Part shown: piece after piece, positions 47,008 through 56,121 of the stretch | Position numbering within the stretch: position 1 is the stretch's first letter | Layout of the letters: each line of letters starts with the position of its first letter | Assembly: GCA_027064585.1 (NCBI GenBank) | Contig: JAMOPI010000031.1 | Location: 17,032-81,031 of the forward strand | DNA: 64,000 nucleotides | Direction: 5' to 3' | Source of the DNA: Candidatus Desulfofervidaceae bacterium | GTDB taxonomy: Bacteria > Desulfobacterota > Desulfofervidia > Desulfofervidales > Desulfofervidaceae | Notes under the pieces: model-generated | What the model was told of the DNA's origin: nothing | Seen by the model: the letters and a program-made list of their open reading frames with translations, nothing else | Database searches by the model: none | Made by a program: the position numbers and the translations under genes

Positions 47008-47475
47008 ATGTACTTGTATCTAGTCCAACATGCAGAGGCAAGACCAAAAGAGGAAGATCCCAAGCGTCCTCTTTCTGATAAAGGACGCTCTGACATTCAA
47101 AAAGTAGCGGCCTTTATTGCTAAAAAGGCAAATGTCAAAGTAAAAAGGATTATACATAGCGGAAAAACTAGAGCTCAACAAACGGCTGAAATACTTGCAG
47201 AATATCTACATCCTTGTGAAGGTATTAAAAAAGCAGAAGGTTTAAATCCTCTTGATGACCCGCTTATTTGGCTCAAACGGTTAGTAGACATTAAAGAAGA
47301 TATCATGTTAGTAGGGCACCTACCTCATTTAGACAGACTTTCATCCTATCTCTTGTGCCAGAATATAGATAAAAAGACAATAGATTTTCAAATGGGTGGG
47401 GTAGTTTGTCTTAAAAAGAACGAAGCAAATAGTTGGTCAGTAGGCTGGATGGTAATCCCGGAGTTGGTTAAATAA
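47008..47475 (+). CDS. sixA: SixA-type phosphohistidine phosphatase
   Basis: 155 aa histidine phosphatase superfamily. The N-terminal catalytic motif reads VQHAEARP where most members have RHG, so Arg is Gln and Gly is Ala, while the nucleophile His stays. Later His in VGHLPHLDRL is present, and RIIHSGKTRAQQTAEIL matches SixA. A canonical AAAGGAGGTG precedes the ATG. It is 1 base upstream of polB in one transcript. Confidence 0.85.
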   Translation: MYLYLVQHAEARPKEEDPKRPLSDKGRSDIQKVAAFIAKKANVKVKRIIHSGKTRAQQTAEILAEYLHPCEGIKKAEGLNPLDDPLIWLKRLVDIKEDIMLVGHLPHLDRLSSYLLCQNIDKKTIDFQMGGVVCLKKNEANSWSVGWMVIPELVK

Positions 47476-47476
47476 C

Positions 47477-49888
47477 ATGAAAACAAAGTTTTTTCTCCTA
47501 GACGCCGATTATATTACCGAAAAAAAGAAGACGTTCATTCGTCTCTGGGGCAAGACAGAGGAAGGGAAAAATATTGTCGTCTTTGTCAAAGAAGAGCCCT
47601 ATTTCTATGTCCTGCCCAAAAATTCCAAGCAGGCCAAAGAAGAAATCCTTGCCCTGCTTAAAGAGAAGAAAAAGGAGATAAAAAACATTTCCCTCGTCAA
47701 ACGCACTTGGATGGGAGAGGAAAGGGAATTTTTAAAAATTACCTGCCTCTTACCTCAAGATCCACCTAAGATCAGGGACATTGTTAAAACCCTTGAGGCC
47801 AAACGCGGTGGAAGTGGTTCTGTTATTGAAGAATATGAATACGCCCTTAACTTTTACCGCCGCTTTTTGATTGACCATCAGATTGATGGCAATTGTTGGC
47901 TGGAGGTAGAGGGAGAAGAAGTTACCACCAAATATAAGGTAGACTTGGCCATTAAAGCAGATAGAGTTATTGTGCTTGATGAAATTCATTTACCTCCTTT
48001 AAAAATCTTGGCCTTTGATTTGGAAACTTACGAGCAGGCAGGGGAAAAAGAAATCGTGATGGCCTCTTTTTATACCCAAGACAAACAAACCGTTCTTACG
48101 AATCAAAAGGCCAACTATCCAGATTGGGTAAAGGTAGTCAATGGTGAAAAAGAATTACTTAAAGGTATCATAAAGACAATTAATGAAATTAATCCCGATA
48201 TTATTGTTACATTCTACGGAGATGCATTTGATTTTCAGGTTTTGAATAAACGGTGCAAGGCACATAAGGTTAAACTTATCATTTCGCGGGACAATAAAGA
48301 AACCAAATTTGCCCGTCGGGCTAGGGTAAGTTCAGCCCGGTTAAACGGAGTAGTACACATAGATCTATTTCACTTTATCAGTAACATCCTTGCGCCTAAT
48401 CTACAAACAGAAGTTCTAAGCTTGGATGCCGTCTCAGCAGAACTTTTAGGAGATAAAAAGCTTGAAGTAGACTACCAGGAAATGCTTGAAGCCTGGCGGA
48501 AAGGCAAAAATTTGGCCAAACTGGCTGAATACTGTCTGAAAGATGCTTTTTTGACCTATCGCCTGGCCGATATTATCCTGCCTCAAATTTTTGAAATTGC
48601 CCGCACCGTGGGACAAATCTTGTTTGATGTCTCCCGTATGACCTATGGACAGTTGGTAGAGTGGTATTTATCCCGTAAGGCCCACGAAGAAAACATTATT
48701 ATTCCCAATCAGCCCAAGTATGAAGATATCATTAAACGCCGGCAAGCTACTTATATAGGTGGATTCGTTAAAGAACCAAAGGCAGGTTTGCATGAAAATA
48801 TCGCTGTTTTGGACTTTAGGTCTCTTTATCCCAGTCTTATTGTCAGTTTTAACATTTCCCCAGAAACCTTAAACTGCCCTTGTTGCCAAGATGATGGTTA
48901 CCAGGTGCCGGGGCTTAATTATTGGTTCTGTAAACAAAAAGAGGGTTTTATTCCACATGTATTAAGAAACCTTATTGAAAAGCGGGCAGAGATAAAGAAA
49001 CAACTTAAAAAAATGGATAAATCGTCGCTGGCCTATCGGGTGTTTAATAACCGGCAGTATGCCTTAAAGGTCATTGCCAATGCCACCTACGGTTACTTTG
49101 GTTTTGCTGGTTCAAAGTGGTATTGTAAAGAATGTGCCGAAAGCTGCACGGCCTTTGGACGGTTTTGGATTAAAAAGACTATTGCTGCGGCAGAAGAAGC
49201 AGGGTTTGAGGTGATTTATGCTGATACAGATTCCCTATTTCTAAAAACAAAGAAAGGAGATATTGAGAAAGAAGCCACGGTCTTTTTAGAAGAGATTAAT
49301 CGCAAGTTTCCTGGTATTTTAGAACTTGATCTTCAGGGATTCTATGTTCGTGGCATTTTTATTCCACGTGGTGCCGCCCCAGGTACAGCCAAGAAACGCT
49401 ATGCCCTATTGGACAAAAAAGGTGAACTTTTAATTAGAGGGCTTGAAACAGTTAGACGGGACTGGTGCCAGTTGGCCAAAGAGCTGCAGCGGCAGGTATT
49501 AGAATATGTCCTTAAAGATAGGGACATTGAAAAGGCCAAAAAGTATGTAAGAGAAGTCGTCAAACACATTCGGCAAAAAGAGGTACCACTGTCTGCCCTT
49601 ATCCTTTATGAGGAATTAACCCGCCCCCTTGAAACCTACAAGCAGCTTAGTCCCCATGTCATGGCGGCCAGAAAACTCAAAGAAAGCAGAGGAGAAGTTG
49701 GTGAGGGCATGCTAGTTATGTTTGTCATTACCAAAGGCCCTGGATCCATCTCAGAGAGGGCTACTCCTGTTGAATTGGTTAATTCCATAAATGAAATAGA
49801 TACAGAGTATTATGTTTACCATCAGATCGTCCCTGCAGCCCTAAGGATACTTCAAGTTTTGGGAGTAAAAAAAGAGGATTTGGTCTAA
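47477..49888 (+). CDS. Family B DNA polymerase, archaeal-like
   Basis: 803 aa. The 3'-5' exonuclease motifs are LAFDLETYE (Exo I), FYGDAFDFQVLNKR (Exo II) and YCLKDAFLTYRLA (Exo III). Polymerase motif A is DFRSLYPSLIVSFN, motif B KVIANATYGYFGF and motif C YADTDSLF, all with their metal-binding Asp and Lys. Cysteines at CPCC...C and CKECAESC resemble archaeal PolB. The order and spacing are closer to archaeal PolB than to E. coli Pol II. Likely acquired by transfer; repair or replication-restart role is inference. Confidence 0.93.
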   Translation: MKTKFFLLDADYITEKKKTFIRLWGKTEEGKNIVVFVKEEPYFYVLPKNSKQAKEEILALLKEKKKEIKNISLVKRTWMGEEREFLKITCLLPQDPPKIRDIVKTLEAKRGGSGSVIEEYEYALNFYRRFLIDHQIDGNCWLEVEGEEVTTKYKVDLAIKADRVIVLDEIHLPPLKILAFDLETYEQAGEKEIVMASFYTQDKQTVLTNQKANYPDWVKVVNGEKELLKGIIKTINEINPDIIVTFYGDAFDFQVLNKRCKAHKVKLIISRDNKETKFARRARVSSARLNGVVHIDLFHFISNILAPNLQTEVLSLDAVSAELLGDKKLEVDYQEMLEAWRKGKNLAKLAEYCLKDAFLTYRLADIILPQIFEIARTVGQILFDVSRMTYGQLVEWYLSRKAHEENIIIPNQPKYEDIIKRRQATYIGGFVKEPKAGLHENIAVLDFRSLYPSLIVSFNISPETLNCPCCQDDGYQVPGLNYWFCKQKEGFIPHVLRNLIEKRAEIKKQLKKMDKSSLAYRVFNNRQYALKVIANATYGYFGFAGSKWYCKECAESCTAFGRFWIKKTIAAAEEAGFEVIYADTDSLFLKTKKGDIEKEATVFLEEINRKFPGILELDLQGFYVRGIFIPRGAAPGTAKKRYALLDKKGELLIRGLETVRRDWCQLAKELQRQVLEYVLKDRDIEKAKKYVREVVKHIRQKEVPLSALILYEELTRPLETYKQLSPHVMAARKLKESRGEVGEGMLVMFVITKGPGSISERATPVELVNSINEIDTEYYVYHQIVPAALRILQVLGVKKEDLV

Positions 49889-49962
49889 AATCATCTTTAA
49901 AAGCTCTCTTTCATGAAAGGCAATTTGGGCTAACTGAAACTACCTTAGCTGACTCACTGTAG

Positions 49963-50395
49963 ACCAGCTGCAAAACCGATCGTTACGATTGGTCCTTCCT
50001 TCCCTACCGAAGCGCCTGAACCGATGCAAATGACCAAGACAAGCATCTGCATAAAGGTGGCCTTATGCGGCCTCTCTTTAAAAGTAAGGCCTCTATAATC
50101 TCTGGCACGCCGTGCCCTTTAGTTTCCCTTGCCCCAAAGTAAATGAAAGGCCCAACAACAAGACCTCCCAGGGCAGGCATCAAGATCTTTCAATACAAAG
50201 GCAAGTTGTGGTGAAAGGTAAGAAAGTCCTTCGGATTATGGTAAAAAGACCTTGAAAAGATTTAATCATGAAACGAAAGACAATGACCCCAACACTACTA
50301 ATGAACCCAATTACAACCGCCAAAACGGTATTAACAACATATTCATTAATCCTTTGGTTGTCTTTCCAGATAAATAAAATCTCACGTTTACATTT
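49963..50395 (-). pseudogene. Decayed ClC chloride channel/transporter
   Basis: On the minus strand, pieces in shifting frames read VVNTVLAVVIGFISSVGVIV, then LMPALGGLVVGPFIYFGA and GHGVPEIIEALLLKRG, then IGSGASVGKEGPIVTIG, which together are the ClC signature (GxGxPE and GKEGP). At least two frame changes and a TGA stop are seen, and the C-terminal half is missing. It lies between polB and pdxJ, and there is no other gene in this ~500 bases. Confidence 0.75.
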
Positions 50396-50396
50396 G

Positions 50397-51122
50397 TTAA
50401 CCCCTTTCGTATAAGCGCAATATCTCTACCATTTCCCTTACAGCCCGTTCAAATCCAACTAAAACGGCCCTAGCCACGATGCTGTGACCAATGCTAAATT
50501 CATAAATTTCCTTTACCTTGGCTAGGGGATGAATATTGACATAATTAAGCCCATGACCAGCCTTGACCACTAAGCCCATTTCATGCGCATATTTTACCGC
50601 CTCTAAAAGCCGAGCCAATTCTCTCTCCTGTTCCTCCCCTCTTGCGTCGGCATAACGACCGGTGTGTAACTCAATCATATCGGCCCCTACCTCCTTGGCC
50701 GCCTTTATCTGGTGAGGATCTGGATCAATAAAAAGGCTAACCTTAATTCCTCCGTCCTGTAAGCGTTTAACCACCTCAGCAATCTTTTCCTGCTGTCCGG
50801 CTACATCTAGACCTCCTTCAGTGGTTAGCTCCTCTCTTCTCTCTGGCACAAGGGTAGAAATATCCGGCTTAACATCCAAAGCAATTTTAATGATCTCCTC
50901 AGCCGCTGCCATCTCTAAATTCAAGTTTGTTTTTACTGTCTTTCTTAAAATGTAAACATCCCTTTCCTTAATATGTCTTCTATCTTCTCGCAAATGAACA
51001 ACTATTCCTTCTGCTCCAGCCAACTCGGCCAAAGCCGCTGCTGTCACCGGATCAGGCTCATTGATACGCCTGGCCTCTCTTAGGGTGGCTACATGATCAA
51101 CATTGACTGCTAGTTTGGCCAT
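50397..51122 (-). CDS. pdxJ: Pyridoxine 5'-phosphate synthase
   Basis: 241 aa TIM barrel. The opening [16 protein letters not shown], then [14 protein letters not shown] (Glu/His catalytic region), [18 protein letters not shown] and [15 protein letters not shown] are diagnostic. It condenses DXP and aminoacetone phosphate in vitamin B6 synthesis. Full length. AGGAGG precedes the ATG. Confidence 0.96.
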   Translation of the reverse strand: MAKLAVNVDHVATLREARRINEPDPVTAAALAELAGAEGIVVHLREDRRHIKERDVYILRKTVKTNLNLEMAAAEEIIKIALDVKPDISTLVPERREELTTEGGLDVAGQQEKIAEVVKRLQDGGIKVSLFIDPDPHQIKAAKEVGADMIELHTGRYADARGEEQERELARLLEAVKYAHEMGLVVKAGHGLNYVNIHPLAKVKEIYEFSIGHSIVARAVLVGFERAVREMVEILRLYERG

Positions 51123-51268
51123 AACCTACCTCCTTTGCCATTAGTTAGTCTTTTTTATCTTAAAAACTCAAAGAAAGCAAGGATAAGCGTGCCTGTAGTG
51201 AGAATCACGGGCAACTCTAAGGCCAACAGAAGAATAAGGAGTTTCCCTTCTGTAAAGCGGCTGAATAG

Positions 51269-51577
51269 CCCAAAATCCGTGATTGCCCTCCAAGAAACTC
51301 CAGAAGTTGTTTAAAAAACATCTTTCACCTAAAAGGTGAGAAAACATTTATCTTTTCCTCAAACCCAATCATAATTATAGCGCCTCCGCTCGCTTAGCGG
51401 TCAAGGGCAAGCCCTAAGGACACAGCCTGCGCCTAAAGGCGCAGGTCGGAGCGAGCAAGGCGATCGTAGACCTTTGACCACCTAACGAGGCCTTGGCGTA
51501 CAATTTACTTTAAGTAAGGAAGAAGGAAAACTCATCAATTTTTGCGGAATACTATAAATCAATCGCGTATTTTGGGT
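51269..51577 (+). mobile_element. MITE-like element, short form (D) with IS-type ends
   Basis: Left end CCCAAAATCCGTGATTG plus a degenerated copy of the IS leader (CACCTAAAAGGTGAG at ~51325). From 51364 it matches the reverse complement of 31954-32315 but lacks ~150 bases. The right end AATCGCGTATTTTGGGT is inverted relative to the left. No transposase. The region 51123-51268 holds nothing recognisable. Confidence 0.75.
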
Positions 51578-51623
51578 GATTTATCCCCTTGCATTTTTCT
51601 CGCAATTTCTATATTCTTAAGCC

Positions 51624-52124
51624 ATGCTTCTTAACCCTATAGATCTTTTGGTCATTGTTCTGGCAACCTTTTTTTTAATCCTGGATGGTATTCGGGGATT
51701 TCTTAAGAGTGTAGGCCTTTTAGTAGGTATTGTTTTGGGATTCTGGCTAGCTGGGCATTATGCTGGGTTAGGAGCTGCCTTTTTAGAACCTACTTTGTCT
51801 TTTCCCCTTTCTTATGTTATAGCCTTTATTTTGATTTTTTTTGCCAGCATCTTGGCCGTTCAGCTTATGAGTGTAGTTATCAAATTTATCCTTAGGCCCC
51901 AAATCCTCCGTTGGGCCGACCATTTCTTAGGTTGTATATTAGGAGTAGCTAAAGGGATAGTTTTAGCAGCCTTAATCCTTGTAGTTTTTAATGTTTTTTA
52001 TCCTCTCCCGCGTGAAATTAAGGAAAGCTCTTATACCTATCACTACCTGGCCAAAATCAGTCAGTGGATGGTAGTAAAACTGCCTCAAAAATTATCTTTA
52101 AAGCCAGTAAGAGGGAAAAAGTGA
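51624..52124 (+). CDS. CvpA family membrane protein
   Basis: 166 aa with about four transmembrane helices. The start LLNPIDLLVIVLATFFLILDGIRGFLKSVG and the helix FILIFFASILAVQLMSVVIKFI match CvpA/colicin V production proteins. Function is unclear, linked to envelope processes or purF regulation in E. coli. It overlaps mazG by 4 bases (GTGA). Confidence 0.85.
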   Translation: MLLNPIDLLVIVLATFFLILDGIRGFLKSVGLLVGIVLGFWLAGHYAGLGAAFLEPTLSFPLSYVIAFILIFFASILAVQLMSVVIKFILRPQILRWADHFLGCILGVAKGIVLAALILVVFNVFYPLPREIKESSYTYHYLAKISQWMVVKLPQKLSLKPVRGKK

Positions 52125-52888
52125 GTGATATCTCTAAATTAGAAGAAATTGTAGCCACTTTACGTGGAGAAAATGGCTGTCCCTGGGATAAAAAGCAAAC
52201 ACCTCAGACCCTCAAAAACTACCTTTTAGAAGAAGTATATGAATTGATAGAGGCTATTGAAGAAGAAAAAGTAGAGGCCATAAAAGAAGAATTGGGAGAT
52301 GTGTTGTTTATCTTGGTCTTTTTGGCCCAAATTTATAAGGAAAGAAATCTCTTTGACCTTCAAGAAGTCATTGACCAGGAAACGACAAAAATGATTGCTA
52401 GACATCCCCATGTCTTTGGCTATTTTCGGCCTAAAAGCATAGAGGAAATCCATGCCCGGTGGGAGGAGATAAAGCAACAGGAAAAGCCTAAGCGTAAGTC
52501 CCTATTGGATGGCATTCCCAAGAATTTACCGGCCCTAACATTGGCGTATAAAGTGGGGAAAAAGGCAGCTAAGGTAGGCTTTGATTGGGAAAAGGCCGAG
52601 GATGTCTTTGCCAAGATAGAAGAAGAGACCGAAGAGTTTAAGCGTAGCCTATCTTCTGGAGATACACAAAACATAAAGGAAGAGTTAGGTGATATTTTGT
52701 TTTGTTGGGTAAATATGGCGCGGCTTTTAAAGATTCAGCCAGAAGATGCCTTGCGGCAAACGGTAAGAAAGTTTAAGAAGCGATTTCGTTTTATAGAAGA
52801 GGAGCTTCAGCGACAAAATAAAAGTTTTAAAGAAGCATCCCTTAAGGAAATGGATGCCCTTTGGGAAAGGGCTAAGAGACAGGGATAA
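52121..52888 (+). CDS. mazG: Nucleoside triphosphate pyrophosphohydrolase
   Basis: 255 aa, all-alpha NTP pyrophosphohydrolase with two MazG domains: ENGCPWDKKQTPQTLKNYLLEE, then VEAIKEELGDVLFILVFLAQ (EExxD) and later TQNIKEELGDILFCWVNMAR. It cleaves aberrant (d)NTPs. GTG at 52121 with GAGG at correct spacing is preferred over ATG at 52064, and overlaps the cvpA stop. Confidence 0.94.
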   Translation: MSDISKLEEIVATLRGENGCPWDKKQTPQTLKNYLLEEVYELIEAIEEEKVEAIKEELGDVLFILVFLAQIYKERNLFDLQEVIDQETTKMIARHPHVFGYFRPKSIEEIHARWEEIKQQEKPKRKSLLDGIPKNLPALTLAYKVGKKAAKVGFDWEKAEDVFAKIEEETEEFKRSLSSGDTQNIKEELGDILFCWVNMARLLKIQPEDALRQTVRKFKKRFRFIEEELQRQNKSFKEASLKEMDALWERAKRQG

Positions 52889-53271
52889 TGTTTTTCAAAT
52901 TATTTTTTCTCTTTAGTATTGTTAGCCTGTTAGAACTGGCTCTCATTATTAAGATAGGTTCATATCTAGGTGTCTTTACAACTATCTTAATCATCGTGGC
53001 CACGGCCACGCTTGGGGCCTACCTTGCGCAAATGGAGGGACTGCAAGTCCTATCTCAGTTGCAGGCAGAGTTGCGGGCAGGAAGAATGCCCAGTGATGCC
53101 CTTATTGATGGGCTTCTTGTTTTGGCAGGCGGGCTTTTACTCCTTACCCCAGGCTTTATCACCGATACCCTGGGTTTACTTCTTATCATTCCCTTTAGTC
53201 GGCGCTGGTTTCGGGAAAGGCTTAAGGCCTATTTCCGTGATAAGATTGAAGTTCATTACTGGAGAATATAG
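52888..53271 (+). CDS. fxsA: FxsA family membrane protein
   Basis: 127 aa. A membrane protein (LFLFSIVSLLELALIIKIG, GVFTTILIIVATATLGAYLA) followed by VLSQLQAELRAGRMPSDALIDG and LLLLTPGFITDTLG, the FxsA/YtzA pattern. In E. coli it relieves F exclusion of phage T7; the general function is unknown. TAATG overlap with mazG; no gap to argJ. Confidence 0.9.
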   Translation: MFFKLFFLFSIVSLLELALIIKIGSYLGVFTTILIIVATATLGAYLAQMEGLQVLSQLQAELRAGRMPSDALIDGLLVLAGGLLLLTPGFITDTLGLLLIIPFSRRWFRERLKAYFRDKIEVHYWRI

Positions 53272-54459
53272 ATGGGAAATAACTTTTATGTTCCAGGTTT
53301 TTTGGTAAGTGTGGCAAATGCAGGTATTAAAGGTTCTGAAAAAGAAGACATGGCCTTAATTTATAGTGAGACACCGGCCGTGGTGGCAGGCACCTTTACC
53401 AGAAATCAGGTAAAGGCCGCACCGGTGATCTTAACCGCCCGTCGGATTAAATCAGGTCTGGCGCAAGCAATTATTGTGAATAGCGGCAACGCCAATGCCT
53501 GCACTGGTCTGCAAGGAAAAAAAGATGCCCAAGAGATGACGGCCTTAGTGGCTAGAGGGCTGAATATCCCAGATCAACTCGTCTTAGTTTGTTCTACCGG
53601 AGTTATTGGTCAGCCTTTGCCTATGGATAAGGTGAAAAAAGGCATTGACCAGCTTTTAAAAAATCTCACTCCCAAAGGCTGGAAAGAGGCAGCAAAGGCC
53701 ATTATGACGACCGATACCTTTCCCAAACTGGTTTATAAAGAAGGGGAGATAAAAGGTATACCTTTTAAACTTCTGGGTATAGCTAAAGGGGCAGGGATGA
53801 TTCGGCCAGATATGGCCACTATGCTTGCCTTTTTTGCAACTGACATTGCCATCTCGCCAACCTTGCTTCAGCCATTATTTAAAGAGGTTGTTTCTGCCAG
53901 TTTTAATCGTATCTCGGTAGACGGGGATACAAGCACCAACGATACAGCCCTGATCCTAGCCAATGGCCGGGCCCAAAATCCAGGAAAAACAAGGGAAGAT
54001 TTTGCCCCTTTTGCTGCATGCCTTTATGAAGCAGCCACCGCGTTGGCCAAGATGATTGCTAAGGATGGGGAAGGGGCAAGTAAACTGGTTGAAGTTGTGA
54101 TTCAAGGGGCTAGATCCATAAAAGAAGCCGATCAAATCGCTATGACCATTGCCAATTCTCCCTTGGTCAAGACGGCCATTTACGGAGAAGACGCCAACTG
54201 GGGCCGCATTATGGCTGCCATTGGCCGGGCTGGGGTAGAAATACATCCGGAGAAGATAGACATATATTTTGGTGATATTTGTGTCGTCAAAAACGGCCTT
54301 GGCCAGGGAGAAAGGGCGGAAAAAGAGGCACATATTTACTTAAAAAACAAAGAGGTGCTTCTTAAAATTGACCTAAAATTAGGTAAGGCAACAACAACCT
54401 GGTATACCTGCGATCTAACGGAGGAATACATACGCATTAATGCTACATATCGGAGTTAA
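53272..54459 (+). CDS. argJ: Bifunctional ornithine acetyltransferase / N-acetylglutamate synthase
   Basis: 395 aa, autoprocessed at DMATMLAFFATD (Ala-Thr: Thr becomes the N-terminal nucleophile of the beta chain). SGNANACTG and GDTSTNDTALILANG are conserved. It recycles acetyl groups in arginine synthesis, working with argG and argH in this window. It follows fxsA without a gap. Whether it has synthase activity cannot be told from sequence. Confidence 0.95.
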   Translation: MGNNFYVPGFLVSVANAGIKGSEKEDMALIYSETPAVVAGTFTRNQVKAAPVILTARRIKSGLAQAIIVNSGNANACTGLQGKKDAQEMTALVARGLNIPDQLVLVCSTGVIGQPLPMDKVKKGIDQLLKNLTPKGWKEAAKAIMTTDTFPKLVYKEGEIKGIPFKLLGIAKGAGMIRPDMATMLAFFATDIAISPTLLQPLFKEVVSASFNRISVDGDTSTNDTALILANGRAQNPGKTREDFAPFAACLYEAATALAKMIAKDGEGASKLVEVVIQGARSIKEADQIAMTIANSPLVKTAIYGEDANWGRIMAAIGRAGVEIHPEKIDIYFGDICVVKNGLGQGERAEKEAHIYLKNKEVLLKIDLKLGKATTTWYTCDLTEEYIRINATYRS

Positions 54460-54541
54460 TAACCTTCACAATTTGGGTGTATGATTGACTTATCCCTATT
54501 TTTATGCGATATATGTGGCTGTTAATTCTTAAGGAGTTTTT

Positions 54542-55252
54542 ATGTTTCCTATAAAAGACACCATTCCTTCGCGACGTTTTCCCTGTATTACGGTTAGCCT
54601 TATCATTATCAACGTCATTGTCTTTTTTTATGAAATATCATTGGGCCCTTATTTAAAAAATTTTCTTTTTATATATGGCGTTGTTCCTAGAAGGTTCTTT
54701 TTGCTTTCTAGTTTAGGAGTAGAAGGATTTGCTGCTAAGTATTTACCCATTTTTACCTCTATGTTTTTACACGGTGGTTGGCTTCATCTTATCGGTAATA
54801 TGTGGTATCTTTGGATCTTTGGTGATAATGTAGAAGACAGCATGGGTCGATTGCGCTTTCTTATCTTTTATCTTTTGTGTGGAATTGGAGCAGCCCTTTG
54901 CCATATTTACACCCATCCTTATTCTCCCCTTCCTTGTATTGGGGCAAGCGGGGCCATTTCTGGGGTTATGGGGGCTTACTATGTTCTTTTCCCATACTCA
55001 CGCATTATTACCCTTGTGCCTATTTTTTTCTTTATTACCTTTATAGAGATCCCTGCATTTTTCTTTTTGTTGTTTTGGTTTATGATGCAATTTTTTAATG
55101 GTGCCTTTTCTATTGCCGCTCCGCATGCCTTTTACGAAGGAGTGGCCTGGTGGGCCCACATTGGTGGTTTTATATGTGGTATGGTTTTAGTGTTCTTTTT
55201 TAAAAAAAGACAGCGCCGGCGTTATTATTTAGATGAATATAGACCTTGGTAA
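54542..55252 (+). CDS. Rhomboid family intramembrane serine protease
   Basis: 236 aa, six or seven transmembrane helices. Catalytic Ser in CIGASGAISGVMGAYY (GxSG) and His in WWAHIGGFICGMV, with HLIGNMWYLWIFGDNVED as substrate-side motif. It cleaves membrane proteins. It is followed 12 bases later by a second membrane-associated protease-like gene. Confidence 0.95.
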   Translation: MFPIKDTIPSRRFPCITVSLIIINVIVFFYEISLGPYLKNFLFIYGVVPRRFFLLSSLGVEGFAAKYLPIFTSMFLHGGWLHLIGNMWYLWIFGDNVEDSMGRLRFLIFYLLCGIGAALCHIYTHPYSPLPCIGASGAISGVMGAYYVLFPYSRIITLVPIFFFITFIEIPAFFFLLFWFMMQFFNGAFSIAAPHAFYEGVAWWAHIGGFICGMVLVFFFKKRQRRRYYLDEYRPW

Positions 55253-55264
55253 GGAGGTTAAGAG

Positions 55265-56092
55265 ATGAATTTTTTGGATATACTTTGGCTCTTTTTCATG
55301 GCCTCAGCCTTAGCGCCTATTTTGCAAAAGAAGATGTTAGAGGCGGCCAGGCTTAAGCTCATGCGTAAAATGGAAAAACAGCGGGGGAGTCGGGTTATTG
55401 CCATGATTCATCGGCAAGAGACAATGAGCTTATTTGGCTTTCCGCTTGTAAAGTATATAGATATTCAAGATTCAGAAGAAATTATTAGGGCCATTCGCAT
55501 GACTGATGACAATATCCCCATAGATCTTATTCTCCACACACCAGGTGGACTAGTGCTTGCGGCGGAGCAGATTGCCTATGCCTTAAAGGCACATAAGGCC
55601 AAAGTAACGGTTTTTGTGCCTCACTATGCTATGTCTGGTGGCACGCTTATTGCCCTAGCGGCAGATGAGATTGTCATGGATTCCAATGCCGTGCTCGGAC
55701 CTGTGGACCCACAGTTGGGACAATATCCGGCGGCTTCTATTTTGAAAGTATTAGAAACAAAAGACATCAATAAAATTGATGATCAAACTCTCATCATGGC
55801 CGATATTTCCCGCAAGGCCATTAAGCAGGTCAAGCGCTGTGTAAAAACAATTCTTTCAGGAAAAATGCCTGAGGATAAGGCAGAAGAGCTGGCTGACTTG
55901 CTTTCCCGTGGTGAATGGACCCATGACTATCCCATTACCTATCAAGAGGCCAAAGAACTGGGATTGCCGGTGTCAACAGAGATGCCTTTAGAGGTTTATC
56001 AGTTAATGAACTTATACCCTCAACCGGTTCAAAGAAGGCCTTCGGTGCAGTATATTCCTATGCCTTATAAAGAGGGAAATCATAAACAGTAA
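55265..56092 (+). CDS. ClpP-class serine protease, SDH family (DUF114-like)
   Basis: 275 aa. Signal-anchor at the N-terminus (FLDILWLFFMASALAPILQKK). IDLILHTPGGLVLAAEQIA and HYAMSGGTLIALAADEIVMD carry the ClpP-like serine dyad region; TQLG-like DPQLGQYPAASIL follows. It is like the archaeal/bacterial SDH-type proteases. Strong AAGGAGG precedes the ATG. With the rhomboid gene this suggests a small membrane proteolysis unit. Confidence 0.88.
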   Translation: MNFLDILWLFFMASALAPILQKKMLEAARLKLMRKMEKQRGSRVIAMIHRQETMSLFGFPLVKYIDIQDSEEIIRAIRMTDDNIPIDLILHTPGGLVLAAEQIAYALKAHKAKVTVFVPHYAMSGGTLIALAADEIVMDSNAVLGPVDPQLGQYPAASILKVLETKDINKIDDQTLIMADISRKAIKQVKRCVKTILSGKMPEDKAEELADLLSRGEWTHDYPITYQEAKELGLPVSTEMPLEVYQLMNLYPQPVQRRPSVQYIPMPYKEGNHKQ

Positions 56093-56121
56093 GGTTAAAA
56101 TAAGAGAAAAAGTAAAAACAA

